From JAOPZW01 sp963851295 (GTDB taxonomy: Bacteria > Actinomycetota > Thermoleophilia > Solirubrobacterales > Solirubrobacteraceae): 64,000 nucleotides of DNA. Position numbers and translations under genes: made by a program. Under the pieces are notes generated by a model. The model saw nothing but the letters and a program-made list of their open reading frames with translations, searched no databases and was not told the DNA's origin. Location of the stretch: the NCBI GenBank assembly GCA_963851295.1, contig CAWKOS010000001.1, forward strand, positions 620,001 to 684,000, read 5' to 3'. This document shows, in pieces, positions 17,131 through 24,038 of this stretch. How positions within the stretch are numbered: the first letter of the stretch is position 1; the number at the start of each line of letters is the position of its first letter.

Positions 17131-17376
17131 TCAGCCGTCCAGCACCTTGCGCTTCGCCACCTGGAACTCCTCCGGCGTGAGCACGCCGTCGTCGAGGAGC
17201 GCCTTCAGGTCCGTGAGCTGCGCGACGAGGTCCGGCGCGGGCGCCGCTGCCTGGGGAGGACGGGCGACCGCGTGCCTCTGGGCCTCGATCTGCTTGCGTC
17301 GCGCCTCGTCCAAGCCGGCCTGGAAGCCGACGCCGCCGAGCATCATCGGCGCGCGCCTCAGCGGCCTGAGCAGCAT
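17131..17376 (-). CDS. SHOCT-domain small protein
   Basis: An 81-residue protein. The C-terminal SHOCT motif reads LTDLKALLDDGVLTPEEFQVAKRKVL cut across residues 50-80. The N-terminal part is basic with a Met/Gly-rich hydrophobic patch, as in short membrane-associated SHOCT proteins. ATG 17376 lies six bases after TATCAT. It is followed on the same strand by the DUF6325 gene; SHOCT and DUF6325 genes often neighbour each other, but the function is unknown. Confidence 0.75.
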   Translation of the reverse strand: MLLRPLRRAPMMLGGVGFQAGLDEARRKQIEAQRHAVARPPQAAAPAPDLVAQLTDLKALLDDGVLTPEEFQVAKRKVLDG

Positions 17377-17382
17377 CGCGCC

Positions 17383-17388
17383 ATGATA
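17383..17388 (-). promoter_or_regulatory. Candidate -10 element of a leaderless promoter (SHOCT gene)
   Basis: TATCAT on the minus strand, six bases (GGCGCG) before ATG 17376. No Shine-Dalgarno sequence is present. Confidence 0.55.
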
Positions 17389-17452
17389 TCGGCGCAAATC
17401 TCAGGGGTGCTCCCCAATACACACGGAGTCCCGCAGCCGCGATCCTCGTGGC

Positions 17453-18637
17453 ATGGCGCGCGTCGACCTCCCGGCCTGGGCGCAGTGGCGGAGCGGCTCG
17501 CCCGCCGAGCAGTTCACGATCGGCATCGAGGAGGAGTTCATGCTCCTCGATCCTCGCGACTGGTCGCTGGCCTTCCGCTCGGACGAGCTGATCGGCGATC
17601 TGCCGCTGGATCTGCGTCATCGCGTCACGCTCGAGACCCATGCGGCCGTGATGGAGGTGGCCACCGGGGTGCATCGCCGCGTCGGTGCCGCGGCGGCCGA
17701 GCTCGCGCAGCTTCGCCGCAGGATGTCGCGTGCCCTGGCCGGCCGGGGGTTGCGCGCCGCCGTCGCCGGCATGCATCCCTCTGCCGTGTGGAGCGACACC
17801 GTCGTCTCCTCGCATCCTCGCTACCGCCAGGTCGGCGAGTCGATGCGCGTGCTCGCCTCCCGCGAGCCGACGCTCGCCACCCATGTCCACGTCGGCATCG
17901 CGACGCCCGGGGCCGCCGTGGCGCTGCTGAACCGCCTGCGCGTGCACCTGCCGCTGCTGCTAGCGCTGTCGGCCAACTCCCCGTTCTGGCAGGGCCGGGC
18001 CACGGGCTTCGCCTCGGCGCGCACGATCGTCTTCGGCGCCTTCCCACGCACCGGCATCCCGCGCAGCTTTCGCGGCTACGCCGACTGGGTGGGAACCGTC
18101 GACGCGCTGCTGCGATCCGGCGCCATCGCCGACCCCTCGCACCTGTGGTGGGACGTGCGCCTGCAACCCCGGCTGGGCACCGTCGAGGTCCGGATCATGG
18201 ACGGCCAGACGAGCGTCGAAGACGTCGCCGCGCTGGCGGCGCTCATCCAGTCGCTCGCGCGCTTGGAGGCGCAGCGCGCCAACCGCCCGGGTGAGGAGTT
18301 GCCCGCCAGCGAGCTCATCGCCGAGAACCGCTTCCTGGCCGCACGCGACGGCATGCACGCGCAGCTGATCGACGGCAGCTCGGGCGAGCGCGTCGCAGCC
18401 GGCGCACAGCTCGCGCGGATCCTCGCGGCCTGCCGCGGCCACGCCAAGCAGCTCGGCTGCGAGCGCGAGCTCGCCGCGGTGGCCCCGCTCGGCGCCACAG
18501 GCGGCGCCTTGCGCCAGTTGGCCCACGCCCACGACGGCGACCTGCGACGGATCACGGCAGGCCTCGCCCGCGCCTACGACCCCGGCCTGCCGATCCAGCT
18601 CGACCACCAGCTCGAGCCGGCCCGGCGCGCGGCCTAG
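17453..18637 (+). CDS. Carboxylate-amine ligase, YbdK / GCS2 family
   Basis: A 394-residue enzyme of the glutamate-cysteine ligase 2 family. Visible family features are TIGIEEEFMLLDP near 22-34, LETHAAVMEVATGVH near 60, THVHVGI near 142 and LGTVEVRIMDGQTSVED near 240. Such enzymes join a carboxylate to an amine with ATP; E. coli YbdK has weak gamma-glutamyl-cysteine ligase activity. The true substrate is unknown. The ATG is preceded by GGGGTGCTCCCC, a small inverted repeat (17403-17414). A second GCS2-like enzyme is encoded near 59 kb. Confidence 0.85.
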   Translation: MARVDLPAWAQWRSGSPAEQFTIGIEEEFMLLDPRDWSLAFRSDELIGDLPLDLRHRVTLETHAAVMEVATGVHRRVGAAAAELAQLRRRMSRALAGRGLRAAVAGMHPSAVWSDTVVSSHPRYRQVGESMRVLASREPTLATHVHVGIATPGAAVALLNRLRVHLPLLLALSANSPFWQGRATGFASARTIVFGAFPRTGIPRSFRGYADWVGTVDALLRSGAIADPSHLWWDVRLQPRLGTVEVRIMDGQTSVEDVAALAALIQSLARLEAQRANRPGEELPASELIAENRFLAARDGMHAQLIDGSSGERVAAGAQLARILAACRGHAKQLGCERELAAVAPLGATGGALRQLAHAHDGDLRRITAGLARAYDPGLPIQLDHQLEPARRAA

Positions 18638-19461
18638 CGGTCCGCCGGCCCGATCTGGTCCGCCGAGGTGAGACGGGCACGAACCACCAGGACGTCGTGG
18701 TCGGTGTGCGTCGCCGGCACCACCTCGGCGGAGGGCGAGCGGAGCGCGCGGCTGCCGTAGGCCTGCTGGAGTCCGGGGGCCTGCTCGGCGGACCTGTCCG
18801 TGCGGGTCCAGAAGCCGTCGGGAGCGCACGAGTGGCGACGATTGACGTCGCCTCCGAAGATGACGGTACGTGCGGACGCGCGACGTGCGAGGAGCGCCGC
18901 CAGCTCCCGGCACTGCGCGTCGTTCCCCGCGATCTCGACGCTCGTGCTCGTGTTCAGATGGGCCGTGCAGACGTCGACGTGGGCCGCGGTGGTGACGCAC
19001 AGCCACCGGCGCCGCTCGATGCCCTCCTGTCCCTGGAAGTCGTGCTCGTCGGTCCTTGCGATGGCCGCCTTGGTGAGCACGGCGTCACCGAAGAGCCCGC
19101 GGCCGCCGGGCCGGACGCAGCGCAGGCGCTGGCCGCGGTAGATCACCCTCGAGAAGCGCAGCTGGTAGCCGGTCCGCCGGGCGACGGCGGCGACGTCGTT
19201 GCGGCAGGCCTCGTTGAAGGTGACCGCGTCCGGGTGCGCCTGCCGGATGCGGGCCACGGCCTCCTGCACCACCGCCGGGTAGGCCACCTTGCGGTAGCAG
19301 CCGGCGAGGCCAGACAGGCACAGGTTCATCTGCATCAGCGTGTACGTCGGGCCCGCCGCCGGCCGCGCAGCGGCGGGCGCGCCCGTTGACCGGCTGCAGC
19401 CCGACGACGCGAGGACCAGGGCGCAACCCACGGCCGCGCGGAGCAGCGGGCCAGGGTTCAC
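18634..19461 (-). CDS. Secreted endonuclease/exonuclease/phosphatase-family lipoprotein
   Basis: A 275-residue protein starting at GTG with a lipobox ASSGC (Cys22). The EEP fold (DNase I / inositol-phosphatase type) shows QMNLCL, TFNEACRNDV (catalytic Glu), CTAHLNTST, IFGGDVNRRHS (Asp-x-Asn) and the final THTDHDVLVV (catalytic Asp-His). Several Cys residues suggest disulphides. It is a probable surface nuclease or phosphodiesterase. It converges with the YbdK-like gene with a 4-base overlap. Confidence 0.82.
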   Translation of the reverse strand: MNPGPLLRAAVGCALVLASSGCSRSTGAPAAARPAAGPTYTLMQMNLCLSGLAGCYRKVAYPAVVQEAVARIRQAHPDAVTFNEACRNDVAAVARRTGYQLRFSRVIYRGQRLRCVRPGGRGLFGDAVLTKAAIARTDEHDFQGQEGIERRRWLCVTTAAHVDVCTAHLNTSTSVEIAGNDAQCRELAALLARRASARTVIFGGDVNRRHSCAPDGFWTRTDRSAEQAPGLQQAYGSRALRSPSAEVVPATHTDHDVLVVRARLTSADQIGPADR

Positions 19462-19549
19462 CGATCTTCAGCCCAAGGGTCTCTTCTTTGGGGCCGATCG
19501 CGCCGCGAGACTCTCATGGCAGAACAGAGCACTTCTGAAAGGCACCGGC

Positions 19550-20209
19550 ATGCAGCGTCTTCGCACCCACCTCACCTACGCCAACGCGATGGCAACGATC
19601 GCAGTTTTCCTCGCGCTCGGCGGCGGTGCGTACGCCGCGGTCAACCTGCCTCGCAACGCCGTCAAGGCTCGGAACATCGCGCCGAGCGCGGTCTCCTCGG
19701 GCAAGGTCAAGGACGGTTCGCTGCTCGCGAAGGACTTCAGGGCCGGCCAGCTTCCCGCGGGAGCACAGGGAGCCACGGGCGCCACCGGGGCGACGGGTCC
19801 GCGCGGCGCCACCGGTCCCAAGGGCGATACCGGCTCCAAGGGCGACACGGGTCCGGCGGGACCGCTGACCAACAGCACCGGGCTGCCTCACGCGGTCCCC
19901 CTCAACGCGTACAGCTACTTCCTCGACACGAGCATCACGAACGACTATCCCTTCGGACAAGTGCACCTGCACGCGACGGGCACGGCGGGAAGCTTCCAGC
20001 TCTGCAGCGACGTCGGGATCGTCCCCTACGTGGCCTACGTCAACGGCACCCGTACGACCGGCAACGTCGGCGCCGGCTGCACCGGCTTCGCCGTCGGAGC
20101 GGCAGGCGACTTCCAGATCGAGGCGCGGCGCGCCGTCATCTGGGGCGTGCACTCGGGCGACAGCACCACGAACCAGAACTACGACATCTACGGGCTCTCC
20201 CAGCTCTAG
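19550..20209 (+). CDS. Secreted collagen-like repeat protein
   Basis: A 219-residue protein. The N-terminus THLTYANAMATIAVFLALGGGAYA is a signal-like segment, followed by NAVKARNIAPSAVSSGKVKDGSL, a module common before GXX repeats in Solirubrobacterales. Residues about 72-104 are collagen-type Gly-X-Y triplets (GATGATGATGPRGATGPKGD and onwards). The C-terminal 110 residues form a beta-rich domain with two Cys. ATG 19550 has GAAAGG eight bases upstream. It is probably a surface or appendage protein. Confidence 0.85.
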   Translation: MQRLRTHLTYANAMATIAVFLALGGGAYAAVNLPRNAVKARNIAPSAVSSGKVKDGSLLAKDFRAGQLPAGAQGATGATGATGPRGATGPKGDTGSKGDTGPAGPLTNSTGLPHAVPLNAYSYFLDTSITNDYPFGQVHLHATGTAGSFQLCSDVGIVPYVAYVNGTRTTGNVGAGCTGFAVGAAGDFQIEARRAVIWGVHSGDSTTNQNYDIYGLSQL

Positions 20210-20220
20210 ACCGAGACGCG

Positions 20221-20811
20221 TCAGGCCGCCGCCACGAACGCCGGCGGCGGCTCGCCCTCGACCTCGACCGGGACACCGGCCAAGGGCCCCGACTCCCAGT
20301 CCGACCGCAGCATCCCGAAGACGTTGACGTCGAGGTAGTTCTCGCCGTGGCGGTGCCAGGCGCGCAGGACGCCCTCCTGGCGGAAGCCGACGCCGAGCAG
20401 GGCCTTGGTCGAGCGGACGTTGTCGGGGTTGGAGTAGGAGCCGAGGCGGTGCATGCCGAGCACGGCGAAGGCGAGGTGGGCGACGAGCGCCTTGGACTCG
20501 GCGTTGGCGCCGGTGCCCCAGAAGTCGCGGCCGAACCAGGTGCCGACCATGCAGCGCAGGTCGCGGCGCGAGAACTCGCTCAGGCCGGTGATGCCGGCCG
20601 GCCCGCGCTCGCGGTGGACGACGAGCAGGTCGAGCTGCTCGCCGCGCTCGCGCTGCTCGTCGAGACGCGAGACGTAGGCCAGCGGCTGCTCGATCGAGGT
20701 GTACGGGCCCCACGAGAACCAGCGCGTGACCTCGGGATCGCCCGCCAGCTCGAGCAGCGCCGGCGCGTCGTCGGCGACGGGCAGGCGCAGGGTGAGCGTG
20801 GGACCATGCAA
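20221..20811 (-). CDS. GNAT N-acetyltransferase (RimJ-like)
   Basis: A 196-residue acetyltransferase. TTG 20811 gives the expected N-terminus HGPTLTLRLPVADDAPALLEL. Later features are ITGLSEFSRRDLRCMVGTWF, the acetyl-CoA loop region FWGTGANAESKALVAHL, and the SNPDNVRSTKALLGVGFRQEG C-terminal segment of the RimJ/RimL type. The substrate is unknown. Its start is only four bases from the start of the divergent phosphoesterase gene, so one or both messages must lack a leader. Confidence 0.78.
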   Translation of the reverse strand: MHGPTLTLRLPVADDAPALLELAGDPEVTRWFSWGPYTSIEQPLAYVSRLDEQRERGEQLDLLVVHRERGPAGITGLSEFSRRDLRCMVGTWFGRDFWGTGANAESKALVAHLAFAVLGMHRLGSYSNPDNVRSTKALLGVGFRQEGVLRAWHRHGENYLDVNVFGMLRSDWESGPLAGVPVEVEGEPPPAFVAAA

Positions 20812-20815
20812 CGCG

Positions 20816-21502
20816 ATGCTGGCGCTGCTCTTCGACATCCACGGCAACCTACCGGCGCTCGAGGCCGTCCTCGACGACGCCCACGCGGCGGGCGCGGAGC
20901 GCTATCTGCTCGGTGGCGACTACGCGGTCTTCGGCGGCTGGCCCGCCGAGACCGTCGCGCGGCTGCGCGAGCTGCCCGACGCGACGTGGATCCGCGGCAA
21001 CGTCGACCGCTGGGCGGCGACCGAGGCGCCCGACGGCGAGCCCGCGCGCAGCGGGATCGAGAGCGCCCGTGCGCTGCTCGACGCGGCGACGATCCAAGCG
21101 CTCGGCGCGCTGCCCGAGAGCGCGGATCTCGGCCACCAGACGCGCGCGTGGCACGCCTCGCCCAAGACCGACCTGGCCTCCTTCTGGCCCGAGCCCGGCG
21201 AGGACGAGCTCGAGCTACTCGAAGGCGTGAGCGACCGGCGGATCGTCTTCGGCCACTTCCACGTCTCCTTCGAGCGCGTCGGCGCCTACGAGATCGAGCT
21301 CGTGGCGCCGGGCTCGGTCGGCATGCCCGTCGACGGCGACCACCGCGCCGCGTGGGCGCTGATGCACGACGACGGGCGCATCGAGCGCCGCCGGGTCGCC
21401 TACGACCACGCGGCCAGCGCCGCGCGCGTCCGCGAGGTCGCCGGCGGCGCCCCGTGGGGAGACGCCATCGCCGCGCGCATCGAGCGCGCCGCGATGGGCT
21501 GA
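20816..21502 (+). CDS. Calcineurin-like metallophosphoesterase
   Basis: A 228-residue phosphoesterase of the YfcE-like class. Metal-binding motifs are in order: FDIHGNLPAL at 6-15, LLGGDYAVFGG near 33, WIRGNVDRW near 58, VFGHFHVSF near 143 and LVAPGSVGMP near 163. No signal peptide is present, so it is cytosolic. The substrate is not predictable; relatives hydrolyse phosphodiesters or phosphorylated proteins and nucleotides. The ATG at 20816 begins the conserved strand directly. Confidence 0.85.
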   Translation: MLALLFDIHGNLPALEAVLDDAHAAGAERYLLGGDYAVFGGWPAETVARLRELPDATWIRGNVDRWAATEAPDGEPARSGIESARALLDAATIQALGALPESADLGHQTRAWHASPKTDLASFWPEPGEDELELLEGVSDRRIVFGHFHVSFERVGAYEIELVAPGSVGMPVDGDHRAAWALMHDDGRIERRRVAYDHAASAARVREVAGGAPWGDAIAARIERAAMG

Positions 21503-21510
21503 GCGGCCGC

Positions 21511-22089
21511 TCAGGCGTCCGCGCTGCGGAGCTCGCCCGCCAGCAGGCCGTAGACGAGCGAGTCGCGGCGCTGTTCGCTGTTGGCCTTGAGCATGTGCGC
21601 GCGCAGCAGGCCCTCGCGTGTGAAGCCGCATCGCTCGGCGACTCGCTGAGAGGCGAGGTTCTCCGGGTGGATCATCGCCTCCAGGCGCTCGACTCCCAGC
21701 ACGCCGAAGCCCCAGCCGGCGAGGAGGCGAACCGCCTCCGTGGCGATCCCGCGGCCGCGGGCGCTCGCCGCCAGCCAGTACCCCATCCCCGCGCGGCGGT
21801 GTCGCAGCTCGACGTTCGAGAGCGCCACCGCGCCCAACGGCTCGGCGGCGGGCGCGTCGAGGACCGCGAGCTCGAGGCTGCGTCCCGCGCGCCGCGCCGG
21901 CTCCTGGCCTGCGAGCCACGCGCGCGCATCCGCCTCGCCGTACGGCGACGGGATCGCCGCCGTGAACCGCTCGATGAGCGAGTCCTGGCACGCCGCAACG
22001 ATGAACGGGACGTCGCGCGCGGACCACGGCCTCAGGGCCACGGCTTCGTTGGCCAGAGGCGGGTCGGGCATGGGCAGCCCGTCAGCCAT
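21511..22089 (-). CDS. GNAT N-acetyltransferase
   Basis: A 192-residue RimJ/RimL-type acetyltransferase. VALRPWSARDVPFI starts the fold, the acetyl-CoA loop is ARGRGIATEAV near 128, and HPENLASQRVAERCGFTREG closes it. ATG 22089 lies six bases after TATGGT, suggesting a leaderless message. It lies tail-to-tail with the phosphoesterase gene. The substrate is unknown. Confidence 0.82.
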   Translation of the reverse strand: MADGLPMPDPPLANEAVALRPWSARDVPFIVAACQDSLIERFTAAIPSPYGEADARAWLAGQEPARRAGRSLELAVLDAPAAEPLGAVALSNVELRHRRAGMGYWLAASARGRGIATEAVRLLAGWGFGVLGVERLEAMIHPENLASQRVAERCGFTREGLLRAHMLKANSEQRRDSLVYGLLAGELRSADA

Positions 22090-22095
22090 GCCGCG

Positions 22096-22101
22096 ACCAT
22101 A
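22096..22101 (-). promoter_or_regulatory. Candidate -10 element of a leaderless promoter (GNAT gene)
   Basis: TATGGT on the minus strand, six bases before ATG 22089. It lies between that start and the hairpin at 22148-22199. Confidence 0.5.
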
Positions 22102-22147
22102 GCGGCGCGCACAGAGCGCGCCGCGACGCCCTGAGCCCCGCCGAGGG

Positions 22148-22199
22148 CGCCGAACGTCGGTCCTACCCCGTGTGGACGGGGGAAGACCGACGTTCGGCG
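22148..22199 (-). terminator. Strong U-less hairpin after dodecin gene
   Basis: Perfect 15-bp arms, 22148-22162 and 22185-22199 (CGCCGAACGTCGGTC and its complement), enclose a second 5-bp stem CCCCG/CGGGG. It begins 24 bases after the dodecin stop. No run of U follows on either strand. Termination of dodecin transcription is the likely role. Confidence 0.55.
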
Positions 22200-22222
22200 T
22201 GCCCTGGCGAGGCGGGGCGCCG

Positions 22223-22429
22223 CTACTCCTCGACGCGCTCGATGAGGATCGAGACGCGCACGAGCGCGCGCCACTCGTCGAGGTTGTCGCCGCGCAGGCC
22301 CGTGGACACGACGTCGACGGCCTTGATGTTGCGCAGGGTCTTGCGCGCCTCGTCCAGCGCTGCCTTGACCGCGCCGTCCGAGCTCTCCGACGAGCTTCCG
22401 ACGAGTTCGATGATCTTGGTGACCGCCAT
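22223..22429 (-). CDS. Dodecin
   Basis: A 68-residue dodecin, a dodecameric flavin-binding and storage protein. The family pattern is complete: VTKIIELVGSSSESSDGAV, a helix ALDEARKTLRNIKAVDV, and the C-terminal strand WRALVRVSILIERVE. The conserved flavin-stacking Trp (DEWRALVRV) is present. The ATG is preceded by AAGGAA at normal spacing. It is divergent from the S1C protease gene. Confidence 0.93.
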   Translation of the reverse strand: MAVTKIIELVGSSSESSDGAVKAALDEARKTLRNIKAVDVVSTGLRGDNLDEWRALVRVSILIERVEE

Positions 22430-22493
22430 CGACGTTCCTTCCGACTCGGGGGTGGGGACGCGGCGACTCTATGGGGCCGCTGACCCCGATTGC

Positions 22494-22499
22494 TAGCGT
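22494..22499 (+). promoter_or_regulatory. Candidate -10 element of a leaderless promoter (S1C protease)
   Basis: TAGCGT seven bases before ATG 22507. There is no Shine-Dalgarno sequence. Confidence 0.5.
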
Positions 22500-22506
22500 C
22501 ACCCGG

Positions 22507-23523
22507 ATGAGCAGCACCCTGCACTTCGTGGCCGGCACGGACCACGAGCCGGCCGGCGGCGCGGACGGCGCGCGCCCGTCCGACGGCGAGGCCCTCGACG
22601 CCTACTCGCGCGTCGTCACCGCCGTCGCGCGCGATCTGGCGCCGAGCGTGGCCAACCTGCGCGTCACGCGCCGCCTGCGCGGCAACCGCACCGCGGTCGG
22701 CGGCGGCAGCGCCGTCGTCATCACGCCCGACGGCTTCCTCGTCACCTCCGCCCACGTCGTCGAGGGCGCCCGCGGCGGCGGCGCCTCGTTCGTCGACGGC
22801 CGCGAGCTGCGCTTCTCGGTCGTCGGCGCCGACGCGCTCTCGGACATCGCCGTCCTGCGCGCGAACGCCGACGACCTCACGCCCGCCGAGCTCGGCGACG
22901 CCAGCGAGCTGCAGGTCGGCCAGCTCGTCGTGGCCATCGGCAACCCGCACGGCTACGCCGGCTCGGTGACCGCCGGCGTCGTCTCGGCCCTCGGGCGCTC
23001 CCTGCCGGTGGGGCGCCGTGGCGGGCCGCGGCGCCTGGTCGAGAACGTCGTCCAGACCGACGCCGCGCTCAACCCGGGCAACTCGGGCGGCGCGCTCGTC
23101 GACGGCCGCGGCCGCGTCGTGGGCATCAACACCGCCGTCGCCGGGGTCGGCCTCGGCCTCGCGGTCCCGATCAACGACGCGACGCGCCTGATCGTCGCGG
23201 CGCTCATGGCCGACGGGCGCGTGCGCCGCGCCTGGCTGGGCGTCGCGGTCGGCCCGCGGCCGCTGCCGCCGCGCGTCGCCGGCCGCCTCGGGCGCGGGAG
23301 CGCCGTCGAGGTGATCGAGGTCGTCGACGGCTCGCCCGCCCACCTCGCCGGCGTGCGCGCCGAGGACCTGCTCGTCGAGCTCGACGGCGTGCGCCTGACG
23401 GGCGCCGACGACCTGCAGCAGCTCATGACCGCCGAGCGCATCGGGACGGCCCTCAAGGCGACCGTCGTGCGCGAGGGCGAGCTGCGCTCGATCACGCTGA
23501 CGCCCGGGGAGCTGCCGGAGTAG
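22507..23523 (+). CDS. S1C trypsin-like serine protease with PDZ domain (HtrA/Deg type)
   Basis: A 338-residue protease. The catalytic triad is visible: His in LVTSAHVVEGA near 82, Asp in ALSDIAVLRA near 113 and Ser in NPGNSGGALVDG near 194. A single PDZ domain occupies about 240-330 (GSPAHLAGVRAEDLLVELDG). Unlike most HtrA proteins it shows no signal peptide or membrane segment, so it may act inside the cell. The next gene begins directly at the base after its stop. Confidence 0.88.
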   Translation: MSSTLHFVAGTDHEPAGGADGARPSDGEALDAYSRVVTAVARDLAPSVANLRVTRRLRGNRTAVGGGSAVVITPDGFLVTSAHVVEGARGGGASFVDGRELRFSVVGADALSDIAVLRANADDLTPAELGDASELQVGQLVVAIGNPHGYAGSVTAGVVSALGRSLPVGRRGGPRRLVENVVQTDAALNPGNSGGALVDGRGRVVGINTAVAGVGLGLAVPINDATRLIVAALMADGRVRRAWLGVAVGPRPLPPRVAGRLGRGSAVEVIEVVDGSPAHLAGVRAEDLLVELDGVRLTGADDLQQLMTAERIGTALKATVVREGELRSITLTPGELPE

Positions 23524-24027
23524 GTGGACGACGACGCGATCGAGCTCGTCGGGTCCGTCGGGCCGCTCGACACCGTCGTCGTCGCGCTGCGCGAGTTCCT
23601 GCACCGCTCCGGTGCGGTGCGCGTGGTGGCGGTCATCGACCGCGACCCCGGCGAGGGCCCGGCGGTCGTCGACTGCGGGCGCCTGGCCCCGATCGAGGTC
23701 GACTACGGCGACCGCGTCGTCCACCTCCCCCACTCGGTCGACCTCGCCGTGCAGCCCCCGCCGCTGCCCGAGGTCCGTCAGCTCCCGCCCTTCGACGTCG
23801 ACGTCGAGCAGGCCGAGATCGCCGCGCCCCTGGGCGGCGTTGCCCATCTCGCGGCGGCGGTCCGCGGCCTCGCGGTGGCGCTCGGCGGGCGCAACGTCGC
23901 CATGGCGCAGTTCGAGACCAACGACCCCGAGGCGCCGCTCGCCATCACCGCGCGGGCCGACGGCAGCGAGCCGCTCGTGATCGCGCTCGGCGAGCAGGAG
24001 TTCCCCATGGACCCCGGCTGGCCGTAG
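23524..24027 (+). CDS. Hypothetical protein next to the S1C protease
   Basis: A 167-residue protein starting at GTG 23524, immediately after the TAG of the protease gene with no spacer, so the two are translationally linked. I do not recognise a family. The sequence alternates strands and short loops, with Pro-rich stretches (DLAVQPPPLPEVRQLPPFDVD) and an Ala-rich helix (LGGVAHLAAAVRGLAVALGG). It has no signal peptide and is acidic overall. It could be a substrate, inhibitor or partner of the protease. Confidence 0.65.
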   Translation: MDDDAIELVGSVGPLDTVVVALREFLHRSGAVRVVAVIDRDPGEGPAVVDCGRLAPIEVDYGDRVVHLPHSVDLAVQPPPLPEVRQLPPFDVDVEQAEIAAPLGGVAHLAAAVRGLAVALGGRNVAMAQFETNDPEAPLAITARADGSEPLVIALGEQEFPMDPGWP

Positions 24028-24038
24028 GCTGGCCGCCC

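Noticed and set aside
19763..19864. Short direct repeats as a possible CRISPR or satellite
   Set aside because: They are the Gly-X-Y codons of the collagen-like protein, in frame and without spacers.
21511..23847. Minus-strand frame extending from the GNAT gene across dodecin and the protease
   Set aside because: Only its C-terminal 192 residues form a protein (GNAT). The rest is antisense to the protease and its neighbour.
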